Assembly (NCBI RefSeq): GCF_963259705.1
Contig: NC_081841.1
Location: 31,523,358-31,587,357, forward strand
Source of the DNA: Myotis daubentonii
Taxonomy: Eukaryota; Chordata; Mammalia; Chiroptera; Vespertilionidae
Length of the DNA stretch: 64,000 nucleotides
Direction: 5' to 3'
Position 1 is the stretch's first letter, and each line of letters opens with the position of its first letter. A program made the position numbers and the translations under genes. The notes under the pieces are model-generated. The model saw only the letters and a list, made by a program, of their open reading frames with translations. It ran no database searches and had not been told where the DNA came from. Below are positions 1 through 13,499 of the stretch, in pieces.

Positions 1-502
1 TCAATCTGTACACATATTTTAACAGGAAAACAAAACTTTATGGTGAAATATAGTCATATGACATTGTTACTCTGGATTTGTTCATAGACCATTTTTATGG
101 CCACTTGTCTAGTAGTTGTTGAACTTGCAGAAATGGAAATGGCAACTCCAGGTGCTTTTATGAATGGTAATGTGATTTTCAGTACTTGGTAAAATACCTT
201 CTGAGGTAAAATCTTTCTGCATGCCTAATTCTTCACCCAGATGGCTGTACAAGCTTAAGTTTCTTAAAATGTTGGAGGTTCAACGGGTACATGATCCCCA
301 AAATGGGTCTCCACAACTATAGATTGACATATACATGAATCTTGTAACATTACCTGAAAGTATAGTTTTATGAAAACATACGCATACACATGTGCTGAAA
401 TATGTTCATATGTTGCAAAGAATTTGGGCCTATTTTTGGTTAAAAGGTAGCAACAGGACTATAGCACCATGACTGTGATATGAAAACAAATCATGTTCTA
501 CC
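1..502. other. AT-rich stretch, no feature recognised
   Basis: No recognisable repeat, RNA gene or coding frame was seen before the first SINE. No splice-flanked open frame stands out on either strand. Confidence 0.5.
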
Positions 503-522
503 AAAGAGATAGAATTCTCTTT

Positions 523-740
523 AAAAAAATATATTTTTATTGATTTCAGAGAGAAAGGAAGAGGGAGAGAGATAGAAACATCATTGATAAGAGAGAATCA
601 TTGATAGGCTGCCTCCTTCACACCCCCTACTAGGGATTGAGCCCACAACCGGGCATTTGTCCTTGACTGGCATCGAACCTGGGACCCTTCAGTCTGCAGG
701 CCAAAGCTCCACTGAGCCACTGAGCCAAACAGGCTAGGGC
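523..740 (-). mobile_element. Ves SINE (tRNA-derived), minus strand
   Basis: Read on the minus strand, this starts with a GCCCTAGCC-like tRNA head, has an RNA polymerase III B-box-like GGTTCGAT-type segment, the central region related to GGGGGTGTG, a GATGTTTCTCTCT-like pyrimidine tract, and ends in an AATAAAAATATATTT tail. That is the architecture of Ves SINEs of vespertilionid and related bats. An imperfect target duplication flanks it: 503-522 and 741-757 both contain aaagaga and attctttt-like blocks. The duplication has diverged, so this is an older copy. Confidence 0.9.
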
Positions 741-1311
741 AAAAGAGAAAATTCTTTATAAAACATATGTAAGGAAGATATTGAGCCTATCTCACTGATT
801 ATTGGCCTGGGGATTGGAAATCAAAATCAAGTTTGTAATGATTGTTTTTTAAAGTAATGAACACTTAAAAATACTTTTTTCTTGCCTGAAAGAATTCTGT
901 GTACCGTAGTTATTAAATACATAGTATAATTTTTCTAATATTTTATGCATAGTCTATAAATAAAATATAGGCATATTAAATTTATAATAATTTTAAATTT
1001 TATCTATAATTCATGCAGCAATATTATAAGTTATTTCAATATTTTGCTTTTTTTCTGCATCTGAGTTTGTACAGTTTTGCTTCTCAGGATCTTGTTGATT
1101 ATTCTTTGAATTTTCTGCATAAGACTAGGGAACTTTGTATTTTTCCATTTGCTGTTGCTTGTTTAAATAAATGAATAGGGGAAGAAAGAAGTAATATTTG
1201 AAAAATTACTTCCACATCTAGGATTATTAACATGCTTTCTCATTTGAAGAACTATAAATTTTGGTGGAAATAAATTTGAAAATATTAAACCAGAGTCTGT
1301 ATCTACCTAAG
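741..1311. other. AT-rich stretch, no feature recognised
   Basis: Very A/T-rich around 900-1020, with ATTTTATAT-type runs. The open frames are very short and no repeat family was recognised. Confidence 0.45.
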
Positions 1312-1345
1312 TGGGGGTGGGGCGGGGGTGGGGGGAGGGAGGGAA
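1312..1345 (+). repeat. G-run tract, candidate G-quadruplex
   Basis: At least five G-runs of three to six, separated by single T, C or A bases, run through this segment and end in GGGAGGGAGGG. The spacing fits the G3+N1-7 quadruplex rule on the plus strand. It lies outside the repeats I can name. Confidence 0.6.
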
Positions 1346-2521
1346 AGCACTAAAATGACCATGGTCTCACTTAACCTCTCTCCCCACCCAACATTTCCAG
1401 AAATAAATATAGAATCAGAGATGGTAGTTAAACAACAATAACAAAAAATAACCTTTACTCAAGCATTCCACTCTCTTTTTACTATCCAAGGAGAATTAGC
1501 AGATTATGTTTGTGATGGTTGAAACTGGTAGGCATTTCTCTGCCAACTGTCTGTATGGATTGGTGGGAGCTGGTAGGGGGAGGGGAGGGCAGGGGTGGAA
1601 CCATGGATGACTGGCACTGGAGTCTGCATTTGGCTGGAATCTAGTTCCCAGCCTTTCAGAGATGCACTTTTCCCATAGAACCAGAGAGTATCCCTTGCTG
1701 CAGCACACGGATGATAAAACTGTAACTCATCAATCAGAATGTTGGGTTTTAATTTACACTAGGGAACTTAACTGTGAGGAAGACCAGCGTTTTCCAGCAG
1801 TTACTGGTGAATGCTTCTTGTTTTTAGTGGGAAGGTCACCTTTAGCATGGTTAGCTTCTGGACTGCAACTGGGGAATCTCTGGATTGTGGGAATTCTTGG
1901 AAAACTCGCACTGTTCATTATTTTTATTCCAGAATGTTTGAAGAGTGCCCACAGCTCACCAGAAAGGGTGGGATTGTTGGGAGAGGGTTTAAAATGGATG
2001 GGCCTTGCACCCCCTCCTGGAGCTCATAGTAAAGACGGTGTATTAACAAATGATTACAGTGCCAAGTGATAAATGCTTTGAAATACAGATAAGTCATGAG
2101 AACTTTGGTCCCCAGAAAGGTCATAACTAAATTTAATACTTGAATACCATCATCCTCTTAACATGAACTTCTGGTAAAATTATTTCTTCCTTTTCTTTCT
2201 GACTTCTCTTTTCGATTTATATTTAACTTTTCCCCCATGTGTTTATGTTAATAGTAAGCTGACTATAATCAATTTGGTGCAATGTGAGGAATATATCTAA
2301 AAAAGGAAAAAAAATAAGAATATATCTTTCAGAGAATGTTTTGCTCTATTCCTCTTGTGGGCATGAGGTCCAGAGGGAAGGAGGGAGGGAAAGGGTAAAA
2401 TGTGTGTGGAGTTACCAGTAGATGCTAGGTGTGGAGGGATATGTTCTGGAAATGACACGTGGAACAGGTAGCTCAGTGTTTGTGGTCAGGAAAGAGGTGG
2501 GATGGTAGGAAATTTTTAAGA
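1346..2521. other. Unique-looking stretch with a chance open frame
   Basis: No known repeat was recognised. The longest open frame, about 135 codons at 1662-2069 on the plus strand, has no recognisable domain, and a second frame overlaps it on the same strand. I treat it as chance. Confidence 0.4.
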
Positions 2522-2533
2522 GATAAGACAGAG
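2522..2533 (+). repeat. Target-site duplication, left copy, of the 2534 L1
   Basis: The 12-mer GATAAGACAGAG occurs here and again at 3123-3134, directly bracketing the L1 and its extra tail. This is expected of target-primed reverse transcription and shows the whole 2534-3121 block entered as one unit. Confidence 0.85.
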
Positions 2534-3121
2534 GTTGGAAGACAGTATGGAGTTTCCTCAAAAAACTACAAATGGAACTCCCATTTGACTCTGTGATCCC
2601 ACTTCTAGGAATATATCCCAAGAAACCGGAAACACCAATCAGAAAGGATATATGCACCCCTATGTTCATAGCAGCACAATTCACCATAGCTAAGATCTGG
2701 AAACAGCCTAAGTGCCCATCTGTAGATGAATGGATTAGAAAACTGTGGTACATCTACACGATGGAATACTATGCTGCTGTAAAAAAGAAGGAACTCTTAC
2801 CATTTGCAACAGCATGGATGGAACTGGAGAGCATTATGCTAAGTGAAATAAGCCAGTCAATGAAGGAAAAATACCACATGATCTCACTCATTTATGGATA
2901 ATAGAGACCATTATAAACTTTTGAACAATAATAGATACAGAGGCAGAGCAGCCTCAAACAGATTGTCAAACTGCAGCGGGAAGGCCGGGGAGGGTTGGGG
3001 GGCAGGAGGGAGGGGGGTAAGAGAAAAAAAAAAAAGACAGAGGGGACTCTTTCCCCCTCCTCTCATGGGAGTCTGTACTTGTTCTTCAATAAATTTCCAC
3101 CTTTGCTATATATAAAAAAAA
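2534..3121 (+). mobile_element. 5'-truncated L1 3' end with a transduced tail
   Basis: The first ~370 bp encode the C-terminal end of L1 ORF2 in one frame. At 2572-2901 the peptide includes IAAQFTIAKIW, DEWIRKLWYIYTMEYYAAV and MLSEISQSM, all typical of the end of mammalian L1 ORF2. A G-rich 3' UTR follows at about 2980-3019, then an A-run at 3024-3035. After it comes a ~78-bp segment (3036-3113) unlike the other L1 3' ends in this window. It carries AATAAA at 3088-3093 and a second A-tail at 3114-3121. Flanking 12-bp duplications at 2522-2533 and 3123-3134 enclose both parts. Two tails with unrelated sequence between them is the signature of L1 3' transduction. Confidence 0.85.
2983..3019 (+). 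repeat. G-rich L1 3' UTR tract
   Basis: Runs such as GGGG, GGGTTGGGGGG and GGGAGGGGGG lie in the L1 3' UTR. G-quadruplex-prone tracts are a known feature of mammalian L1 3' UTRs; here the tract directly precedes the first A-run. Confidence 0.6.
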
Positions 3122-3134
3122 TGATAAGACAGAG

Positions 3135-3678
3135 AAGGTTGGGGGTGGGGAATGAAAAACAGAGTGTCTTAAGATTAGGTTGAGGAATATGAACATTGTT
3201 CTGTCTGCACCAAAAGTTATTAAAAATTTTAACCAGAGGGTGATGTGAACAGATGCAACACATAATTTTGAGAGCAGTGGACCAGGAGCACACTGGACAC
3301 AGATGAAGAGCACACTGGACACAGGAGACATTTAAGAAGCTGTGGTGAAAGTCCTGGGCGCTGAAGATTTATTAGGACAGCGGGGGTGGACAGGAAAGAT
3401 GATTTAAGAAAAAATGAAGAGCTGCAATCTGTAGGATTAGTCAGGGATTGATGGTGGAAAAGGTTAACAAAGTGCATGAATGTCCTGAAAGTCGTGAATC
3501 CTCACAACTGGAAAGTTTGGGATGCTGTTGTTTGAGAGAAAAATATCAGAGGATCAGCTTTGGTTTGTTTTAGGTTCAGAGTGAGGAAGGGAGGATTTTG
3601 GACATAGTCACTGTATGCGACTTATGCACCTCATGTGGCCACGTGTGCTTGAAGGAGCCCAATTTCATTCACAAAAAT
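3135..3678. other. Unclassified stretch with a 17-bp direct repeat
   Basis: Contains a local direct repeat of GAGCACACTGGACACAG at 3286-3302 and 3308-3324 (22-bp period). Nothing else was recognised. Confidence 0.5.
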
Positions 3679-3865
3679 TTTATAATAATAAAAGCACAAT
3701 ATGCTAATTAGACCAGATGTCCTTCCAGATGAAGTTGGGGCTGCAAAGGAAGCCCGGGTCCTGGGTGCCAGAAGGAAGCCAGTACCGGCAGCCGGGGGGT
3801 GGGGGTGGGGGGGCGCGGGGAAGGAAGGCCTACTCTTGCACGAATTTCGTGCATCGGGCCTCTCG
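3679..3865 (+). mobile_element. Non-autonomous Helitron (HeliBat type), plus strand
   Basis: The 5' end is an A/T tract (TATAATAATAAAAG) followed by TGCTAATTAGACCAGA. The 3' end has a perfect 8-bp stem TGCACGAA/TTCGTGCA at 3837-3853, then CGGGCCTCTCG, where the terminal CTAG of other copies reads CTCG. The body is GC-rich with a G-run tract at about 3800-3823. No coding capacity. The copy at 50890 belongs to the same subfamily, sharing the CTAATTAGACCAGA head and the following ~130 bp. Confidence 0.8.
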
Positions 3866-6767
<2,902 letters not shown>

Positions 6768-6990
6768 GCATTGTTATCAACTGGAGCTAATTTTGCCCCC
6801 ATGGAACTTTTGGCAAACTCTAAAGATATTTTTAGTTTACAGGACTTGGGGGGAGAGGGGTGCTCTCAAGGTACAAGTAATAGGTAGAGGCCAGGAATAA
6901 TGTTGAACATCCTACAATGCACAGGATAATCCCCCAAACAAAGAATTATCTGACCCAAAATGTCAGTGGTGCCATGGTTGAGAAAACGTA
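6768..6990 (+). mobile_element. Ancient hAT-Charlie-type element (MER group)
   Basis: The run of segments (TTTTGCCCCCATGGAACTTT, GGTAGAGGCCAGGAATAATG, ACATCCTACAATGCACAGGA, CCCAAAATGTCAGTGGTGCC, GGTTGAGAAAAC) matches a short mammalian hAT-Charlie element that ends in a GGTTGAGAA terminus. It is diverged. I am sure of the group but not of the exact MER subfamily. Confidence 0.7.
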
Positions 6991-7111
6991 AGAGTATTGT
7001 GCATTTATTTTTATTAAATCTCTATATGGGAAGGAGGATAAAATGAACGGAAATAGACTATTTTCTTATTCTAAGTGTGAAAATACAAATAGCAGGATCC
7101 ATTGGTGGAGG

Positions 7112-7352
7112 GATTCAAGAACAGTGCAGTGATTAAGATGCAAGATTTATTATCAGGTTTGTGTTTTAATCTTCACTCCACCCACTTATTAGCTGTCTGG
7201 CTTTGGGTAAAATGATTAATCCCTCTGAGACTGAATGTATTCATTTATAAAATGTGGATAATAAATTCCACCTTACAGTCTTGCTCTGGTAAATAAAATT
7301 ATGTTTATAATCTGGAAAATATTACATGTTCAATGAATGGTAGCCACTGTTA
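7112..7352 (+). repeat. MIR SINE relic, plus strand
   Basis: Nearly full length. Landmarks in order: ACAGTGCAGTGATTAAGA, CCACCCACTTATTAGCTG, CTTTGGGTAAAATGATTAAT, CTCTGAGACTGA, AAAATGTGGATAATAA and the CAATGAATGGTAGCC 3' end. This is the ancient tRNA-derived MIR shared by mammals. Confidence 0.85.
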
Positions 7353-8499
7353 CCATACCTAGAATATAATTTGAGATAGTGTAGTATTTATATGGTCATA
7401 TAGAATGAGATGGAAGAAGTGCTATTATAGAGGTAAATTTATTGAATGAAATATAAAGATTTCTCTGCTATTTATGGAAGCAATGTAGTCTTTAAATATA
7501 TCTATATATCTTTATCTGAAGAACTGGAAAAAGGATATTTAGCAATCCAGGGAAATCTATAAAAATGTAATCTTTAAAACAGGAAACTAACATTAAAAAA
7601 TGCTGAATTATTAATGGAAATTACCAATAGGGCTTTTCAAAAGAAAAAAAAGGATCTTTAAAATAATTTTTTATTCTTTTGTAATGTTTAAATATTTTTC
7701 AAAAAGCCTATATTACTTTTGTAATTAAGAAAAACATTACCCCCCAAAAAAGAAACATTACAACAAAACCCTCATACTTCCCCAGTACAAATGTTGAAAA
7801 TACACTTGTTAAAACATACCTTTTCTAACTTATAGTTACCCTTTATGCTAGTTTATCTCTTTTAGTTGGTTTCCCTTTTTAGTCACCTTTCTTAAAGTGG
7901 TTAAGCTGTGGAACCCATTAAAATTTTACTGGCATGATAAAGTTGGTCATATTGATGCCTTTATCTCTATGTTGGCATGTGGTGTTGTCACTGGAGCCAG
8001 TGAAATTTGGTCTGGGTGGTGAGGAAAGAAAAGGACAGGAGAATTTATAACTTGACTCTTCAAAGCCAGGACTCTTCAAAGCCAGGTCCTCTTCAACCGT
8101 TTATTAAGAACTAGAATAAAAATAGAAGCATATTTATTAAATTTCTAGTTTTAAAAAAATGGGAAGGTGTAGATAGATAATGCTCTGGAGGATTGGATAT
8201 CAAAATGTGCATAGATTTGAACTGTGGGCAAAAATTAAGAATATTAAATTTAATAGTAAAATTGTAAATTTCTATTTAGTTTTAGAAATTATTGTAGAAT
8301 TTCATGATGACAGAGTTTGGACCATTATCAAATTCCTGTTTAAAGAAGAATTAATACGTAAGGTGGGATGGCTGCAAATTCAGTGAATTGACTGCCTCTT
8401 AGACTCGGCCTTGGCAGCATAATTTTCCAGAATTCCGCATTTGTAGCATTGTGACCAATTCTGCTTGCCATATTTTAAGAAGAATATTGGCCACTATAA
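7353..8499. other. No family recognised; short tandem duplication inside
   Basis: A 16-bp unit GACTCTTCAAAGCCAG is repeated head to tail at 8054-8069 and 8070-8085. The rest is A/T-rich without recognised features. Confidence 0.5.
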
Positions 8500-8612
8500 A
8501 GTGGTCAGAAGGCCTAGAATTAGTCAAATCCCTGCTCTGCCATGTAGTGACTGTGTGGCTTTGGGTAAATTGTAATGCTTAATCTATAATGTTTAGGTTT
8601 GTTATATAAAAA
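8500..8612 (+). repeat. MIR relic, plus strand, partial
   Basis: Carries the MIR core landmarks CCCTGCTCTGCCATGTAGTG and CTGTGTGGCTTTGGGTAAAT, then degenerates into A/T-rich sequence. Confidence 0.65.
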
Positions 8613-8659
8613 CATGGGTTTTTGTTTTTTTTAAAATACCCCATAGGAATCAACTGAAG

Positions 8660-8885
8660 TGATGATGATAATAATAATAACCATTATTAAATATTGTGGA
8701 TTGATTACTCTAAGCCAGACCAAATTCTAAGAACTTTATAGTTATGAATGCATTTAATGCTTATTAGTAATTTTTTTAGGTTGGTCCCATTATTCCCATT
8801 TTACAGCTGAGGAAACTGAGGCATGGTGAGATTAATGTCCCTAGATAGTCTACCAGTAAATCATAGCCTCAAATTTTGCACATAT
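8660..8885 (-). repeat. MIR relic, minus strand
   Basis: On the plus strand it runs from AATAATAATAACC through AAGCCAGACCAAATTCTAAG to CCATTTTACAGCTGAGGAAA and CTGAGGCATGGTGAGATTAA. This is the reverse complement of a MIR with its 3' extension. Confidence 0.8.
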
Positions 8886-9225
8886 ACAATGCCAAGCACT
8901 GTGATATGTGTGTCATGACAATGACATGTGTTTTTACATACCTTCGTGGCCTTTGGCTATGATTAGGGAGTTGGGCTCATTTCAAGAAAGGTTCTGAGTC
9001 CCATTGGTACCTTTGAAGACTTATATTTACAATGTATTTCAAGGCATCTATTTCCCCTATAGCCATAGACAATGATTTATTAACTTAATATAGCAATAAA
9101 TTATGTAAGGATAATTGTATAAAATAAGATATATATGATGGTAAATTATCAAGTTAATATAGTTCATATAGCATAATTAGCAAAATCAGAATTGGGTTCA
9201 AATGGTACGTTCAAATGATACTTTA
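8886..9225. other. No feature recognised
   Basis: A/T-rich spacer between a MIR and an L1 fragment. Confidence 0.4.
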
Positions 9226-9662
9226 ACAGCCTAAGTGCCCATCAGTAGATGAGTGGATTAAAAAACTGTGGTACATCTACACAATGGAATACTACACAGC
9301 AGTAAAAAAGAAGGAGTTCTTACCATTTGCAACAGCATGGATGGAACTGGAGAGCATTATGCTAAGTGAAATAAGCCAGTCAGAGAAAGATAAATATCAC
9401 ATGATCTCACTCATTTGTGGAATATAATGAACAACATAAACTGATGAACAAAAACAGATCCAGAGACAGAGAAGCATCAATCAGACCATCAAACCTCAGA
9501 GGGAAGGTAAGGAAGGGTGGGGGTAAAGGGAAGAGATCAACCAAAGGACTTACATGTACGCATATAGGCCTAACCAATGGACACAATAGGGGGTTGAGGG
9601 CATGAGTTGAAGGGAATGTGGGGATCAGGACACATATGTAATAACTTAATAAAGAAATTAAA
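9226..9662 (+). mobile_element. L1 3' end, 5'-truncated, plus strand
   Basis: Starts within the ORF2 C-terminal coding region (peptide segments DEWIKKLWYIYT and SEISQSE can be read) and runs through a purine-rich 3' UTR to CTTAATAAAGAAATTAAAA. It is a bat-type L1 3' end with the usual AATAAA near the tail. A Ves SINE has inserted in its A-tail at 9676. Confidence 0.85.
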
Positions 9663-9675
9663 AAAAAATATTTTC

Positions 9676-9822
9676 TGGCCAGCCAGTGTTGCTCAGTCCC
9701 TGAACATTGACCCATGCACCAAGAGGTCACCAGTTGGATTCCAGGTCAGGCACATGGTCGGTTGCAGGCTTATTCCCCAGTATGGGACATGCAGGAGGCA
9801 GCCACCCAATGTTTCTCACTAA

Positions 9823-9872
<50 letters not shown>

Positions 9873-9933
9873 TCTCCCTCCCTCCCTCCCTCCCTCCCCC
9901 TTCCTCTCTTTCAAGAATCAATAAAAATGTATT
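9676..9933 (+). mobile_element. Ves SINE, plus strand, in an L1 tail
   Basis: Has a tRNA-like head (GGCCAGCCAGTGTTGCTCAG), a B-box-like region and an expanded (TC)n tract at about 9826-9868 followed by CCCT repeats, ending AATCAATAAAAATG. A perfect 13-bp target duplication AAAAAATATTTTC lies at 9663-9675 and 9934-9946. The left copy falls in the A-tail of the L1, so the SINE is younger than that L1. Confidence 0.92.
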
Positions 9934-9946
9934 AAAAAATATTTTC

Positions 9947-10353
9947 CAAACACTATTTATACTGTATCATTTACTTTGAACAAAGTAAAGATTTTCTTTT
10001 AAATTCAAACTGTAAATAATTCCATTCTGGGCATTTATTTTAAAGATGGTCTATAAATTATATTCATTAATTCAAAATTATAAAAATACACAATTTAATC
10101 AAAAGGAGAATCAGCCATTTTCCTAAATGCCAACTATACTAATTTTAAGAATTCTGAAAAAAAAAAGCAGACTGCAAATAGCAAAGGAAGGGTTTTTTAT
10201 GACAATACTGATGAACTATAGGGAGGCTTAGAAAAGTAGAGGATTTGGTGGATACTTATTGAATTTACTTGATTCTTTAATTCATTTTATAGAAACATAC
10301 TGATATCCATTTGCCCATGAGAATGCCCCCCCCCCTTATTTTTCTAGAGTGCT
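9947..10353. other. No feature recognised apart from a C-run
   Basis: Contains a run of ten C at 10326-10335. No repeat family was identified. Confidence 0.45.
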
Positions 10354-10532
10354 GTCAATTTCTATTCAATTCAATCTAACATTTTAATTTTATTTTTTAT
10401 TTTTTACAAGAGCAGAAACTCTGACCTTTATTTCCAAATGTCAATTTCTATTCAATTCAGTCTAACTTATTTATTTTATCTTTTATTTTTATGTTTTTAC
10501 CAGAGCAGAAACTCTGACCTTTACTTCCAAAT
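10354..10532 (+). repeat. Tandem duplication, two ~90-bp units
   Basis: Unit one (10354-10439, 86 bp) and unit two (10440-10532, 93 bp) both begin GTCAATTTCTATTCAATTCA and end AGAGCAGAAACTCTGACCTT followed by TTCCAAAT. They differ mainly by T-run length in the middle, which suggests a local duplication followed by slippage. Confidence 0.9.
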
Positions 10533-10834
10533 GGGTAATCCATAAGGCTAAGCCAACTTAAAGTAAAGTAGAAAAATACCTGGCTGCCTTTCGGTGGAGA
10601 AACAGGGGCATTCCTGGGAGGAAGAACTTAGTGTTGTTCTGGAGGAGAAACAGCAGGGTCCATTTACTCAACTTTTGCCATTATTTCAGGTTGTTTTGTT
10701 TTAATCTTTAGTGATAATTGTTAATAACAATACCTTATTTTCATTTTCTCAATTAAGACTTCTCAGGTATCTCATTGCCTATCATCAGCTGATTCATTCA
10801 TGTTCACCTCCAAAACGTTAATCCTGATCACCTT
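10533..10834. other. No feature recognised
   Basis: Ordinary sequence between the tandem duplication and the next SINE; no repeat or frame identified. Confidence 0.4.
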
Positions 10835-10848
10835 GCCAATACTGTTTT

Positions 10849-11073
10849 TGTTTTTTGGTTTTTTTAAAATATATTTTATTGATTTTTTTACAGGGAGGAA
10901 GGAAGAGGGATAGAGAGTTGGAAACATTGATGAGAGAGAAACATCAATCAGCTGCCTCCTGCACACCCCCTACTGGGGATGTGCCTGCAACCATGGCCTT
11001 GACTGTAATCGAACCCGGGACTCTTCAGTCCGCAGGCCGACGCTCTATCCACTGAGCCAAACTGGTTAGGGCA
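10849..11073 (-). mobile_element. Ves SINE, minus strand
   Basis: On the minus strand it shows the GCCCTAACCAGTTTGGCTCA head, the GGACTGAAGAGTCCCGGG segment, the GGGGGTGTGCAGGAGG core, the GATGTTTC tract and an AATAAAATATATT tail. A perfect 14-bp TSD GCCAATACTGTTTT occurs at 10835-10848 and 11074-11087. Its close fit to the family pattern and intact TSD point to a young copy. Confidence 0.95.
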
Positions 11074-11087
11074 GCCAATACTGTTTT

Positions 11088-11429
11088 GAACATCCATAAT
11101 GAGTTTCTGAGTTATAAAAAGCCTAATGTTTTCATAAAAAAATGAAAAGGGGCTAGCTAAATAAATGTACTTTTATATTAGCCTACATATGTCAGAATCC
11201 CCTCAAACGATATAGCCTGGTAAGAGAGTTTTAGTTTAGTGGTCTTCATTCTAGTCTTTGTGAGAAAAATGATTCTTACATATATAAATTAAATGAATGA
11301 AAAGAAGCATGTGGACAAGTTTGTTTAGCACCAATGATCAGATATATTATTCTGGAACCAGAATTTCGGTCTACTCATTTACTCCTCAAACTCCAATATC
11401 TTTAAGAAGTTTTAGTGCTAGAGGATAAT
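11088..11429. other. No feature recognised
   Basis: A/T-rich spacer; no family identified. Confidence 0.4.
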
Positions 11430-11905
11430 TTTATTTTTTTAAAATTATTGTAACATCCGTAATATAAAATTTACCACTGAAACATATATAAATGTACAGT
11501 TCAGTGTCACCAAGAACCTTCACATTGTTGTGCAACCATCACCACCATCCATCTCCAGAATGTTTTGTTTTTATCTTTTCAAACTGAAACTCTGAACAGA
11601 AGATATTAACAACTCCTTATTCCCACCTCCCTCCAGTCCCTGGTAGCCAACATTCTATTGGCCTACTATGAATTTAACTACCTTAGGTACCTCTTCTAAG
11701 TGGAATCATACAGTATTTTACATTTTTAACTGGTTTATTTCACTTAACACATGGTCTTCACGATTCATTCATGTTGTAGCATGTGTCAGGATTTCTTCTT
11801 TAACAATGAATAATACTCCATTGCATGCATAGGTCACATTTGTTTATTCATTGATGAATACTTGGATGCTTCTTTTTGAATAATAACATGGTTGTACAAA
11901 TAATA
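11430..11905 (-). mobile_element. Old L1M 3' region, minus strand
   Basis: Plus-strand landmarks in order: ATAAAATTTACCACTGAAAC, GTACAGTTCAGTGTCACCAA, TTGTTGTGCAACCATCACCA, CCATCCATCTCCAGAATG, TACCTCTTCTAAGTGGAATC and CATTCATGTTGTAGCATGTG. This is the reversed 3' UTR/ORF2 end of an ancient mammalian L1M element, shared in layout with the copy at 19645. Confidence 0.8.
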
Positions 11906-13029
11906 TTTTTATATTAATTAAAATGGCAGTAATGTAAACCTTTTATATAAAACCCCCAAATTGACAAATGAGCTGCAGCAAATATGGGTGACTTAACTGC
12001 ATTTATTTGACTAGGGCACTTTTCCCAAACTAATCCTAATCAATCACCTGGAAAGAGGAGAAATTATAGGAAGAGAATAAGGGGCATATGTGAGACAGTT
12101 TAGAACATTAATTATGACCTGTAAATTTTGGGTTGAAACTGAAATTTTATTGCTTGGCTGGTCATTACATGTAGGATTCATACTGCTAAAGAATTGATTA
12201 TTAAAGCTAAAAAGTACTGTGACCTTAGTTCTTTTCTACTAGAGAGGCAATGAAAGCTCTTAGAAAATAACAAAACTGGGGGCAGAAATAGCACATTTGT
12301 TTCAAGAACATTTAGTGCTTTGCTTTTCACTACTTTACTTTGTTTCAGCAAGGAGGAGATAAGCTTTTTTTCCACCTATCAGACCAGTATACTAATATTC
12401 TGAGTTCAACCTGGAGTAGGATGATTTAGCCATATTTGCCAAACCTTTTACAAAATTTTTGAATGTTGCTTTAAACACTCAATTCTATATTCATATTAAA
12501 TTTTAATCTAGTCATTCCAAATGAGGCAAATTTTTGTTTAAGAATGACTGAATTGGGTGGAGGAAAGAGTATGTCATTTCTTCTAGTTTGAAAGCTTTGC
12601 ACAGTTTTCCCTCAGTCCTATTATGTCCACTTTTAGTTTGAGACATCCATTAGCAGATACTTGAACACTGATCCCTTCTCAGTCCCAAATGTGTATGAGA
12701 TCAGGAGCCAGGGCTCCAGGCGTCATTTTACCTTCTGGAGGTCTATTTCTGTGTTCTGGCACACATCCCACCCACTGCACTCTATTTTTAAAATAAGGAA
12801 TTACTACCTGAAGCCAGAGAGATACTGAAGAGTGGAAAGCCTTGGGACTCCCGCTGTCTGAAGGAGCAACACAGCCAGACACTGATGAATGTGGACTGTC
12901 ATTGCTGAGCTCTTTGTTATAAAAGCCCATTTTGACTTCTTAACATTGTTAATATTTTAATCCATATTTTTTTGTTTCTCTGTTTTTCTATTGCTAATAT
13001 CCCCCAGATATGCTCAACATTTTCCAGAT
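11906..13029. other. No feature recognised
   Basis: No repeat family was identified. Short open frames on the minus strand (for example near 12178-12375 and 12679-12930) have no recognisable domain or splice context. Confidence 0.4.
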
Positions 13030-13200
13030 ATCACAACTAATTCTTGCAGCACCATCAAAGTATATATATTATTATTCCTGTCTGAAGCTCAAGGAGATTA
13101 AGTAACTAAGCCAAGATGTCATTGTTTATCAGATGCAGAGCCTGGATTTGAGTCCAGATCTGTCTGGCTCTGAAGGCTTCCTGTTTCCATTGCACTAGAT
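13030..13200 (-). repeat. MIR relic, minus strand
   Basis: Shows the reversed MIR motifs AAGGAGATTAAGTAACTAAG, GCAGAGCCTGGATTTGAGTC and CTGTCTGGCTCTGAAGGCTT, ending near CATTGCACTAGATAG. Confidence 0.8.
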
Positions 13201-13499
13201 AGCAAAAACATCACCGGAATTTACAGGATATAACTTTCTCCAGAGCGATAATTATTATGTCAAGCCCTTCCTTTTCTACTTTCCCTGTCCTAGTTTATGG
13301 CCTGGGCACCTCATGGTTGAATGGACTATTGTGGGAGCTTCCCAGCTGGTCATCCCGCTCCCATGCTTTCTCAGTATTAACTCATCCCCTGCACTACTGC
13401 ACTGTGCCTTCCCCATGGACAACTCTCACCATGACAGTTTTGTTGAATGCTAACATAAAATCAGGTCGATCCTTTCATATAAAATGAATACCTCTTAAT

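Noticed and set aside
1662..2069. 135-codon open frame on the plus strand
   Set aside because: No recognisable domain, no homologue recalled, overlapping alternative frames and no splice or promoter context. Frames of this length occur by chance in 64 kb.
2572..2901. 109-codon frame as an independent gene
   Set aside because: It is the C-terminal piece of L1 ORF2 in a 5'-truncated copy.
9714..9979. Serine/leucine-rich frames over the (TC)n tract
   Set aside because: Translation of a SINE microsatellite; the same artefact recurs at 4789-5031 and 60027-60299.
10354..10532. CRISPR-like repeats (here and other short direct repeats)
   Set aside because: Only two units, no regular spacers, eukaryotic context; simple tandem duplications.
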